NCBI GenBank assembly: GCA_022266195.1
Contig: WHVY01000006.1
Span: 248,001-312,000, forward strand
Reading direction: 5' to 3'
DNA: 64,000 bases
Origin: Tetranychus cinnabarinus
Lineage: Eukaryota; Arthropoda; Arachnida; Trombidiformes; Tetranychidae
This document shows positions 11,103 to 23,386 of this stretch, one piece after another. Below the pieces are notes generated by a model, which saw only the letters and a list, made by a program, of their open reading frames with translations, was not told the origin of the DNA and did not search any database. Positions within the stretch are counted from its first letter, which is position 1. Each line of letters begins with the position of its first letter. The translations under genes were made by a program, and so were the position numbers.

Positions 11103-11111
11103 CCTTTTATA
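11103..11111 (-). promoter_or_regulatory. TATA box of the cuticle gene
   Basis: Minus-strand TATAAAAGG lies 92 bp upstream of the start codon, implying transcription starts near 11075 with a short leader. This is the clearest core promoter in the window and fits a strongly, stage-specifically expressed structural gene. Confidence 0.75.
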
Positions 11112-14100
11112 TGAAATTCATCGAGGGACAATCGACTGACCATTAATTGTAGTCACCTCCCAATCAACAGACGGAAAACGAAAAGCTAAAATATAAATCA
11201 AAGCTTAATAAAGCTAAATGTATTCAACTAATACCATTATTGATACTAATCAATATTAAATCCTCCTTCTTTTACCACAATATCAACCTTTTCAGGCTTA
11301 CTCAAGCTCCATCAACTGTCCTTCGTTACCTATCCATCCTTCGCCTTCTTATTAGCGCTCATTTAATAAGTTTAATGATTAGTTACCGTATCGGCGAACA
11401 TTAAGGCACAGTGCTTCTAAGTGAGATGGACACATTTAGAAGCACCAAAACAATCGGATAAGAGGCACATCTGCTAGTAATTGAGACGCTGAATTCAGCA
11501 ATGGTTGACTGATTTACCTGCCATAATTTTCGATTGCTGAGCTTCCGCGGTTTTTATCTGACAATTAGAACTGTTGAGTGGCTTTTGTTTGAAAAAAAGC
11601 AAGAATTTCATCGAAGAGGCTTCCTTTCGACCAATTTAAAATTTATTGTCCCAATTTGAACTGATTTTTTTACACATGGGCAATGGATGTAAATGTGCTT
11701 ATAAATAAGTCTATTCATTTATAAGCGCTGTGCCTTAATGTTCGCCGATACGGTAATTGTTTCATTTCGTCCATCAAACTGTCTTTGTCAAAAAAACATT
11801 AAAAGCCACTTCAATATCAAAATCAGATCAAATTCATTTATGGTCATTACTACTTTAAATAAATCAGATTATAATAAACCTGACTCCTTAATTCAAGTAA
11901 ACCATAGAAGTATTTAATCAAAACATAAATCATTGAAACAAAACAATGATTAAGGTTAGCCTTTTGATGTCTACTTTTTGTTATTCATTAACTTACCAAA
12001 TTGATGCAGGATAATCTCAGTTTTGATATTGAATTATTATCATCTGATCAAGTAATAATTCATATAAATAAACACTTTCCCAGATAAACTGTTACCAATT
12101 TAAACCAGTAATTACAAATGTTTAACAATAAGACGATTAATAACAGCAAAATGATTAAAATAAGTTACAAGGTTTTTTATTGTTTCATTTCAACTCTTGA
12201 TATTTTTAGCTTCAACAAAACTTGAAGTGCTGTGATTAAATTGTCCGAACCAAATCATTGAGTTTACATTGATTAGCCAAAACTTCACATGCAGCTACAA
12301 GGTAACACATGATTTTGGCCTCAAATGAATAAATCATTGTTTTTATCTTCAATCGACTTGGATTGAAAGCCATTGTAAACTATGGATATGTTAATCAGTG
12401 ATTGAATGTGTGAATGTTATCATGATTATGCTCTGGAATCAACTAATTATGCTGATAATAATAATTAGAAGGAAAAGTGATTCTAATGGTTAACCTTCAA
12501 AAAAACCACGCCAAATGTTAACTTATTGATTTTGCTTTTCTGTCCATTTATAATTAATGGTCAAACAATTTCAGGTTTGCCTTAATTTAATTTAACACCA
12601 AGTATGAACATAAAGTAAATCAACTCACAAACTGTCCAGCCAATTTGTATTACATATTGAAAGCTGTACAAAAAAACATAAACATTGAAGGTAAAGTTAA
12701 GTAGCAAAAAATGAACACCCATTTAGCATGGAAACGCAAATCAAAGCCTAAAGCATAAAGACAATTAACGAATTATTACTGATATTGATTGTTGATCGTT
12801 ATCAACAGCAAATCAATATTAATCCTGAAAATGCTATTTTCAAATTGATTTGCGTTTTCCAGTCAAAGTCAATGTCTATTGATAAACCTTTCACTCTTGA
12901 TTTGGACAATCAACAATTACAATAAAAGGATAATTTGAATCAAGAATTTTTCACTCACGCATCTTTATCGCCAACGCTTTGAAAATTAACAATTCGTGTT
13001 AATTGCTTGTTTGATCTGAACAAATGTTGAACATTAAAACAAAATCGTAAGTAAAATGTTTTACAACATGTTGAACATGATGTTGAACAGCTCAAGTTAA
13101 TCAATTAAATGTTTAATCAATTTTTACCGTTGAGTTATCGATTGAAAATTTAAACTGTTATACCTTGATCTAATTAACAATTTGATTTCAGCTTTAATGT
13201 ACAAAAATGATTGACCAAATAAACAACAAAAGTCAACTTTCACTGATTGACAAGATTTCATTGATTTTACATTCGGAAGAAACTTGATGATTGAATCCAT
13301 TTCATGTAATTGGATGTATTTTGATGGGTTTCAACAAATTGATCAACCTTTCAACAATTTGGAAGCAACTAAATTGCCTTTGATTAGGACAACTTATCCT
13401 TTAGTGGTAATGGTTACAAGTTGACCATTAGAAGTGACTTCAACTGTGGACTTGTTGTCCGATGAAACTTGTGTCTCTGATGGCTTAATTGATGTAAATT
13501 TGAATCAAGGTAAATTGTGTTCACTTGAACTTTTTATTGTATTGTATCTGGTAATGCTTCAGGCAGTTTATTGGGTGTGTGTTATTGAGATTTAATTGCG
13601 AAAAGTGATCGATGATTGAGGGACAAAAGTGAAACGAATAATTTATCAATATTAGCTGTTAAACAAAATGTTAATTACTATTCAATAGTCATTTGTTTTC
13701 AATTTTACATCTAATTTTAATGTCAATTTTGGCCTTTTATTCAAATCTTTTAAATCTCTAATTCGCGTTATGTTTCAATGTAAATTAGTTGGCTTTGGTT
13801 TCCATCCAAAACAAGGTTGAAATATTGGTCATTTGCTTCCAACATTGACAATCAGATTAACTTGTGTTGACATAAACTGTTAATCATGAAATGATCAAAA
13901 AAAAGTAAAACATTTTCATCATTCATTAATCTTCGACATTTCGCTCGAGCTTATACTAATAAGTTGCCATTTATTGTTAAACAGCAATCAATCTTGTTAA
14001 CCAAGATTTGGTACGCAAAGAAAGTGCAATCAATGCTTTGAGCAAGTGAATTAGCATAAAGATCAGACCTCTGATTAGACAGTTTACCAGATCTTAATCT

Positions 14101-14707
14101 GATTTATTAAGCTTATAATTTCATCATTAAATGATTAATTTTTAGGTGAAATTAATTACTGAGTTCAAGTGCTAATATTGCAGAACGAAATTCAAGCTAA
14201 ATGTCAAATTTAGTCTAGAAGTTGAGTTTCTTGCACAAAATTCATTGACGAATTATTGATTTTCAATTTTAAGGTTTCATTTATTTTTGTCACTTTTCCT
14301 TTACTTTTACAATCAATCAAAAGTAATTCAAATCGATGTGTTTTCCTTTACAAGTAAAATCAATTGGTAATGACTTCATAGACTTGTTGTTGAATTACTT
14401 TAATATCGATTGAATTGAATGGGAAATAATTTGTCAAGAATGGGAACAATAATATTGCTTTCTAGTGTTTCCCTAGCAATGAAATTATAAACACTCAAGT
14501 GACATTTATTTCCTGATTGTTGAAAATTTCAATTTGCATTAATAGTATTACAATGGTAATAGAAGAGCAAATTTTTATATTTACTGTTTACTGATTTAAA
14601 TAATGATGCTGCAAATGGGTTTAGACATTACAAATTATTTGATCATACGTGATCGGGTAAATTGTCCAGTGGTTATCCAATGGCCTGGATTTGGTGATTA
14701 ATTGATT
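11112..14707. other. Intergenic region with one MITE
   Basis: About 3.6 kb without a supportable gene apart from the inverted-repeat element at 11383-11756. Long coding frames are absent and composition is uniformly AT-rich. The part next to 11112 is the upstream control region of the cuticle gene. Confidence 0.6.
11383..11756. mobile_element. MITE with about 34-bp terminal inverted repeats
   Basis: The left end TTACCGTATCGGCGAACATT and following AAGGCACAG(T)GCTT is mirrored at 11723-11756 with one mismatch in about 34 bp. The 374-bp element has no coding capacity, so it is a non-autonomous DNA transposon. Target-site duplications are not clear (flanks GATTAG and TTGTTT), so the superfamily is unassigned. 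It sits about 0.3 kb upstream of the inferred cuticle-gene transcription start. Confidence 0.85.
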
Positions 14708-16453
14708 ATGAGACTATCCAATTGTGCCACTACAGTAATGATGGTTGTGATTGTGTTTGTTCAGGAAAAATCAACATCTAAACAAGATATTGAATCGCTA
14801 ATTTATCCAACTGTTAACCCAAAAGACAATCAGTCATCAGACAATCGATCTGATATTGATTATGATTCTGATAGCAATGATGAACCCGTGAAAAAACAGA
14901 TTAATACTGGATTAGGATTGTTACCAAGAAGACGCAATTCACTTTGTGTTTCTGAGTTTTTATTTTGTGCCTCATCTTTCTCGTGTTTAGATGTTATTTG
15001 TACAGACAAACTAATTGAAGAGATTGATTCTTGCCAATACGGGACAATTTACTGTCCAGAAACCGATGAATGCCTTGTAAATTGTCCTTCCACTAGTCCA
15101 GAGTTGATACCGGTAAAGTCATCTACTTTAATAATTAATTCAACTGAAAAATTAAGCAAATTGTTTAAACGCTTTAAATGTTGCCTCCAAAAATTGAATT
15201 TCATTTTATGTTTATGGTGCCATCTAATGTGTCTTAAAGTAGTTTGAATTGATAAACAAAATTTTGCTTTAAATTATTTAAAATAATTTATTTTAATATT
15301 GTTATCAAATGTTGAATATCAATAGCAATTAAAAAACCAGAGAAATTGTTGAGATTTATTAGAGTATCTATATCAGAGTTATCATATCGATTATGAATAA
15401 TAATTGAATTTAACCGTCTTTTTGTTGAAATGTTTTTATCCTCTATTTTTAGACTACAGATGGGACAATTAACTTTTTTGATCTTAATGGAACCAATGTG
15501 ATTGACAATATTCCAGCTGACAATTTGCCTGAAGATGAATTTTATGCAAACTCTACTGATTTGGTGGTAACTATTCCGATTGTTTTGACTTTTAAAGATG
15601 ACTATGAAACTGCTGTTGTTAATCGTTCGAGACTCTTTATCCAATCTATTAAACGTCAGTTGGTGAAAAATCTAAATCTTCCAGAGAGTTCGATACAAAA
15701 TTTGGTTATTTTGAAGAATCCGTTTAAAATATCATTCGATCTAGTTTACTGGCCTGAACAAGATGATTTCAGTAACATAACTTTGTCTGCATTTCGAGAG
15801 ACAGTATCAAAGTTCCAAGAAAAATTGCTTACCACTGGAATTGATTTTACTGGTTTGGATAATGAAACAATTGTTGCAATTAAAGATGATACCAAAAAGG
15901 TACCTGATGTTCAACAACCACCAACAACAGTTCAAGGCAACCAAAAGACAGAAACATCTTCTACATCAAGTCCAGAAAAGTCTAATGCTTCGGAATTTAG
16001 TGATGGTAGAAATAATTTGGCGATAATTTTAGGTCTAGTCGCTGGAGCTGTTTTGTTGATTTTAATTGTTATCATCGGTATAATTTATAGAAAACGCACT
16101 ATTTATAATAGACGTCGAAAAATTGCTCCTTTTTCACGAATGGTGAGTCCCTTAATACAAATTAATCAATACAAATTACTAATTATTTGTTCACAATGTA
16201 TATCAAGAGTACAAGAAAAAACTTGGCTTCATCTGCAATCACATTCAGAGGAAGTCAACGCATTCTTACTGGTAATCGAGATGACATTTTATCCGAAGCG
16301 GACTATGATGATCATGTATCGTGGTTAAAAAATAGGACAAACGAACCAAGTGATGAGTACATTACTCCTGATCCAGCAATTTATGTGCCTCCAGCTGAGG
16401 AAGAGATAAAACGCACACCAAGACCATCTACGCGAATCATAAGATACGAATAG
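14708..16453 (+). CDS. Single-pass membrane protein with Cys-rich and SEA-like segments
   Basis: Three exons, 14708-15112, 15453-16142 and 16208-16453, join in phase 0 to give 446 aa. A start at 14708 gives a signal-like MRLSNCATTVMMVVIVFVQ; the TTTGTTCAG just after could instead be an acceptor, so the N-terminus is uncertain. Next come an acidic linker, a basic GLLPRRRNS site and a region with about ten cysteines (residues 75-130, with YCPETDECLVNCPS). Residues about 165-230 (PIVLTFKDDYET, then SIKRQLVKNLNLPESSIQNL) resemble a SEA-type fold. A Ser/Thr/Pro-rich stalk and membrane helix LAIILGLVAGAVLLILIVII precede a basic YRKRTIYNRRRK stop-transfer and an acidic tail with repeated Pro/Tyr (ITPDPAIYVPPAEEE). 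This looks like a type I surface protein; the family is unknown and the SEA call is tentative. Confidence 0.78.
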
Positions 16454-19400
16454 TTATTGCAGCCAAATCACATATTTTAGATTTATTCATCCTCAGTTAT
16501 CTCATCGTCATTCTCGATAGCTATGCACTTTTAGACGGATGTTTCTTTTATGTGGACCTAAATTTACGTTATTGGAAGATTCAAAGACACTGGAAACTTC
16601 AGAGTTGAAATTTTTTCAGCTCACGTATTGAAAAAAAGAAAAGTTAGCGTTAAAATATCAATATTTAAAGTTAGAATAACTAATTTCAAATACAATATTT
16701 TTAATCAACAAGTGAGCCAACTAGAGATCTGTTCGTTTTTTCGGAAAAACTGAATAAATGGTCGACAGAGAGGAAAATAAAGTTCTGGTATACAATGTAT
16801 CAACGTTAAGAGATTACGTTATCATTCATATTTTACGGTTTTAAGATTTGCATATTTTTCGAAAAGAAAGTGAAATCGACATAGACTTCGGATTAGTGAA
16901 TGACCATACTCTATATCAATCACATCCTTAAGCATTAGCCTTCTTATCGAAGAATGCCTAGGTAAGGGTGTTGTACAAAGGTACAAATAAGTGTTTTGTA
17001 CGTCTTCTTAGAAAGCGCTGAACTGGACTAAATACTAGAGAGCAAATACTGTATGAAAGAAATTTCAGAATTGTAATACATTTTACTATAGACAAATTAT
17101 AAATATTCAATCATCAAAATGACTGAAGTGAAATTTCATGTAATACTAAACCCAACAAATTTAGGTAATGCCATATTGCATAAAAGGACCATTGTGAATA
17201 GCCAGTCCATCAAAGTTGAATTGATGAGTTACAGAAATTATCTCTAAAACATATTGGTTGATTCGATAATCAAGCAATAAATTAACAGCAGGGATGACTT
17301 GTTTTTTACACAGCTTTGGTCAATCGGATAAACCGTTCACCATCAACGGTTAACCACTGTTAAACTTGAGATGTTTACTTGTTTTGAGATACAGCAGCAA
17401 TGCAACAACAATTTGGTTGAGCTAAACCAGGAAAGCGATTATTATGTTAAAGTCTTGTGTTTAACAGACATAGGGTTCCCCTAAGTTGATGATTAACCAA
17501 ACATTCAGGCTCAATCAAAGTAACTTGCACGCGTGACTCTCTTGTGACCTCAGGTAAACCTAAATACATACATGACAGTAAAATGAAGGTAACCAAAGGA
17601 CAGATGGTTTGACCTTTCATATACTTTCATCTCTATCCAATGCTTTATTCCTCCAAAACAGTGAATAGACTTTATTTCGGTGTTGTCTAGTAGACCTAAA
17701 TCGTTGTTTCCTTCAACTTGATGGTCTTTTCTTTCTTCTCCTTTCTTACTTTTCTCTTCACATTTAACTTTCCTCTGGAACTTATAAAATAAGGTGATCG
17801 CCAAATTTGCCTTTTGTTGATAATTCACCTGGCTTTTAAGAATGTAGAAAGGTTATTTCTCCTGGTGCAGGCTAAAGGAAGAGGAAAGAGAAATGGAGAA
17901 TACTTTGAGTCAAGTTTAAAGGACAAATGTATTGTTAAAAAGCATACTTATTGGAAGTGTAAAAAGGGCTCATTTTCAAAACACAAGCACTGGCAAACTT
18001 CAGTCCACCTTACAATAGTAATCACCTTACTTGGCCTCTTCTCTTCCTGTGGCATCTCGTAAAGTGATCAACACAAGTACAAGGAATATTGTAAGAATAG
18101 AAACCATTGACTCCGGAAACTTTTCATTCGCCTTGTGTTTAATTCCCTCGTTTAATTTGAAGCTATAAGATGTTTAAAAATGACGGAAAGAAGAAACAAA
18201 GAAAATAATTTGAGTAATTATAATTTTGTAAAACTATCCAAATTATATAAATTCATTATTATCTCTCTATTGGCCTTGGTTAATGTTGATGTATCCATCG
18301 AGGAAATTGTGTTCACTTCACCATTAATTATGCTATTATTTCATTCATTAGAGATAAATTAGCTGTGCAACTAGAGATGTGACAATCATAGATAGCGAAC
18401 CTTGACCAAACCAGTTTCTTGTTTAGGGTCAAATAGTGCATAAACGAGGAGCGAAAGAGCCAAGATGATCAAGATGTAATGGTGATGACCCAGTGTTATA
18501 GTATTAATAGTACGGTCGACTCAAGTCTGTGGTTGACCTTCGTGTTATCCTCATAGGCAAAGGCACGAAAAAGTGAGTTAAGGGACATCAACTGGACTAT
18601 CTTGAAATGTTTAGTGAAAGCTCTGGAAGAGAAAGCAAAGAAAGGATCATTAAAAGTTGACTGGACAAGTTTAGCTCGTGCTATGTAGCTTTGCACGCGC
18701 AATGAAAGATGGAAGAAAAGTCTATAAGAAAATTAGAGGAGAGAGAAGGGAAACGAGACTGGTTTAGAGGGCCATTTATATACAATCAACATACACACAC
18801 GCGTCCTCCATCTGGATGAAAACTGTTACCAGAGATGAAAATGGTTTGGACTTTGTAGACTTGTAGCTCATCTATGGTGAAGATTTGTATCTCCATATGT
18901 TTTTGTTGAAAATTTCCTGACCCGTTTCTCCTCATCTCTCCTCATCTCTTCTCCTTTCTTCTCTTTACCTTCCTCCTCCTTTGTATTCTTGTTTCCATAT
19001 CATTGTTTACCTGGATAATATAATCAAGGATAACTCGGGAAGATTTTCTGGTTCCTTTTTTTCCTCATTTGACCTTAAAATTGTATCATTCAATCCCTTT
19101 CTTTGTTTCTCGATTAACTTCTTTTTCATATTGATGGTTTCCATCTTTCGATTAGCTAATTGAATACCATGGGCCTTCTTTTTTCTCACAACGCTTCATT
19201 GATTTTCATATTTGCCTTGTTAAACAAACCAAGTTGAAATTATTCTTTGTTGATGCTGCTTTGGCTCCTTCATTGTTCAATTGGTAAATTTGTTTTTCCA
19301 TGTCAGTTTCATCTTCAGTAAGGCAATCAATTTACCACATTGATGGCTAAAATTGCAAGCGAAAACCTTGAAGACCAAAAAATGAGAAAACAAAACATTA

Positions 19401-22400
19401 TTATTTGACCAATCTTGATATTTCATCGATATTACTGTGAACAAGCTAACAAACTTGAGTTGAAATTTTAACACTCATGCTCTAATGATTTGAAAACAGG
19501 ACATAATTTTGAACGAGTAAACTTAATTTCCAGCAGTTAATTTCCACTTCCGATTATTCTTTAGACTTTACTCGGTAAAAGTAGGCCTTTTTGTAGATCA
19601 AATTGTCTTGTGGACAACAAGTGGGCCTCTCTTTTGATAAGGGTCAACTGACAATCTCGGAGACATCAACAACTAAGTCGGTATTCAGGGTTACAACAGG
19701 AAACAAAGCTTCCTTCTGTAACAAGTTTTACATGCCAAAGTGACTTCACATTGAAAAGGTTAAAGGTCACTCTCAATGAGTTTCCATTTCATTTCCGCTT
19801 CTCAGATGGGACAGATAAAAGCCGAAAGAAAATCCAATAAATAACAATTTGAAGAGGAAAAAATAATTAAAAAACATCTTTAACAGCAAATATGGTAAAA
19901 ATATTGAAAGTCAACAAAGGCTCAAGCCTGTCAGTAGCCACTTGTGGTAAAAACCAATACTATAAATCAGCGGGACACAAATTAAATTGATCCAGAAAAG
20001 AGGCACACATGGAATCAAATGTTCAAGTTAACTGTTGGCATGATGATTGTAACATTAATCCAATTTCTTCATCATTATCAGTTGATCAGCATAATTAAAA
20101 TTAATATGGTTCTTGTTTACATAATGTATATGCATAAGTAAAAGCACATTTGGTTAAAACAGTAAATCATCTGATCAGTTCTTTTCCATATTTCTTTCCA
20201 ATTAATTGAATCTTGGTGCCAATTTGGTGACAATTAACATTCACAACTACAATAGAGATAAATAAAAACAAATTCAAAGTCGATTGAAACGGGTAATCAA
20301 CACAATTAAAGCAAATAGGAATACAATACTTGCACTTACAATAACAACAACTGAAGGTTGGGTGAAAAAGAGCGGAAAAAGAGTTACCTCGAGATTGTTT
20401 CTCTTTTTTCAATGACTAACTTTGATTTGGCAATGGAATTATTTCCCCATTTCAATTATTCATTTTATTAATCTAATTTGAGTGCAATTAGTACAATCTA
20501 TTTAGATAATACAAGAGATAACTCAGGTAAATTAAAACGGTATTGAAGAGCTGAGAAAGTTTACATTACATTTGCCATTGAAGGTTGTATTTTATTTCGC
20601 ATATTTAACTTTTAATGTGAACCTAATTTTATTCTTTCATTGTAACTGATTTAAATTGTAACCTTTTGTTTGTTGAATCTAGTTTATTAACTTAATGAAC
20701 TTGTATTCAATACACAACCGGGTTAACAGTATTTGGTTAGATGTTTTTTACACCAATTGGTTCAGTTTATAGCAATTGCAAGAGTTAAGGGCTCAATTCA
20801 ATTTTATTGGACTTGTGTAGGCCAATTAATCAGAAATTAGTTTTCATTATCATCAATTTACCGAGATGAAGTAATGCATTTAATCAGTAATTGGCAGAAA
20901 ATTCCACTTCTCAATTAAGCATTACATCACGCTGTACTGCAATTTTCAAGTCAACCATGAATAAAATGAAACAACAATTAATATTGATGAATAGAAGAGT
21001 ATCGAGATAATCAGAAATGCTAATAACAGCCTTTAACAGAACAGAAAGTAACAGTGAATACAATTATTCTAACAACTTTAATGTGACTAATAATAATGAT
21101 AAGCATCAGTTTAAATTTACCAGCAAAAAGGTGAAACTAGTCCAACAACAAATCAATTGATTAACCAATTGAGTTGGTGAAAAACAGGGAAACTTGAACA
21201 TGATTATAACGACAGTTGAAATCATCATTAAAATAATTAGGAAGATTCGAAAAGATGAGTCCGATATGAATGCATTAATCTTAATCTGCAGACCAATTGT
21301 TGCTTTGAATTTGATTCATTGTAAACTTGATTACTTGAGGTCCTCAATCACCCAATCTTAACCCAATTCATTTAGTTGCAAGAACTGATTGAGGGTGGAA
21401 ATAAAAGAGTTGATGAAGATGTTGGCTAGAATGTTCATCACTTCATAAGGTTCAGCCATGTTGTTAAAAGATAGTCTTTCATGTGAATTAGCATTGAACA
21501 AAATCTGGTTCTGTTTTTGGGAAAAGCATCATCATGTTGAACCGTAAATCAGGTCAACTCTGGTCACGGGCTCAGGATAAATGTAGACACGCATGAGATA
21601 ACAATTTAGGCTTTACCATGAGGAGTGCCCTGAAGCTGATAAAGAAAAAGGTTGATTAAGCTTGAAACAATACCGCAGGACAGAATAAGATGAAGATGAT
21701 GAAGTGAAACTCCGATTTATCCATTATTTTGGTTCAGCTTTTTTTTCCTTGTTAACTGGGCCAATTTATGGAAAACAAGTTTCTCTCTTTCCAGTGACTT
21801 CGCCCTTTGTTAATGTATCATCATTATTATCCTCATTATTAACCATGTTTGTGTGTGGTTCACATTCAAAATTAGCCGATCATTAATCTGAACATTTGGA
21901 AGAATAAAAACAAATTAAGAACCAAAATTAACAATTTATTCAAGAGTAATTTAATTGATTAGACTTACTTGCATGGGTTTGGATTAAAATGGAGGGAGAA
22001 ACAATAACAAATGAAAACAAAGTGTCATCGGCTTAGGGACAATCTGCTAATTAACCCTTGTAAGAAAATTGGATTATTTTTAAATTTATTTGACTAACAA
22101 TTTATTTCCAATAATTTATTTATTTACTCTAACAATTAGCGGTGGACTTTGGTTATCTGTTGTTAACCAGAATATCATCTGGAACTGATTAGTTGAGACA
22201 AGTAGGAATATTAGTAATTTAAGTTACCAGTTTTGTCATTACCAACGTCTGGATGCAAAATTTACAATAACAATAAACCATTTTACAATTAACATCGCTA
22301 ACAGGATTGATTATGTGAATCATGTTTCTACTTGTTAGTTTTATTAATCAACAGGAAATTCAATTTAACGATTCATTGATAGTCTAGATAATGAGATATG

Positions 22401-23386
22401 TTCAACTTTACTGATTAACCAGCCAATCAATTTTATCACTAAACATCTACATGGTAATTATGATAGTCAAACTATTATTGAACTTAACTCAACGTTTTTT
22501 CAATCAGCAACAACAATCAAAATTATTGCTGAACAAATATAACTATCAATAAGTCACCAATATGGCAACAAAGGGTAATGTTTATCGTTAATCTTAACCT
22601 AACCATTTCCCTTGATTTAGATAAAAACAATTGCTCACCAAAGTATTGAAATCTTTTGTAAACAAGTAAACATTCTCAATAACACATAAATTGATCAATC
22701 AAGTTTTATCACTAATGCTGGTAATTAATTCGCAATTTGAAGCCTTAATTATCTCAATTAAATTCAACTAACAGTTTCACTTAAACATTTCTCGCTTTAC
22801 CCAGTAGAGGGCGCTTTTGCCTCTTCTCACTTTTCCAAGTCTGGTTGCAACATTAGGTTAGTTTGAGATGTTGCTCGGATGACTAAAGATGAGAAACCAA
22901 ATCTTTTTGGTTACTTTGTTATAAACATTTTCTTATTTCATCATTTTAACTGATTTGCTTAAACAATTAGTTTATGTTTCATCGTTGATTATTTATTAAT
23001 CTTAATCATTGCCAACTAACTGTCAAGTTTTATTGTTTCAATCCTTACCATTTTGTATCATTTTGGTTTCCATTTGCATTTACGGTGTTCATCTTTTATA
23101 ATTCTTTGGCTTTTATAATTTCTTCACCAATTGGAATAATTTGTTTACTGTTGAGTGTCCAGTTTTTATGACAAATCTGGTTCCTGTTTATTTCTCAAGC
23201 CTTGTGTAATTTGGTCATTTTATACAACTCTTGATTTTCATCTAATCTTCTTTTTAACATCGAGATCCCTTGTGATTGTCAACTTCAAGTTAACCATCAA
23301 CAAGTGAATTTATCCATCGATTTTGTTACCTCTTTTTTTGACACTTTTATGTTTACTTGAACATCAATTCGGATGAATTAAAAGTG
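16454..23386. other. Gene-poor intergenic region
   Basis: Almost 7 kb with only short frames lacking domains, splice-consistent partners or signal peptides I would trust. The last kilobase is the upstream region of the LZTS-type gene and includes a CTCF-like motif at 22801-22815. Polypyrimidine-rich patches occur around 18920-18980. Confidence 0.55.
22801..22815 (+). promoter_or_regulatory. CTCF-like motif upstream of the LZTS gene
   Basis: CCAGTAGAGGGCGCT resembles the core of animal CTCF sites (AG-GGGCGC type) and stands out in AT-rich DNA. It lies 572 bp before the LZTS start codon. Related TAGA(G/T)GGC sequences occur near other gene starts here. Function is inferred only. Confidence 0.35.
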
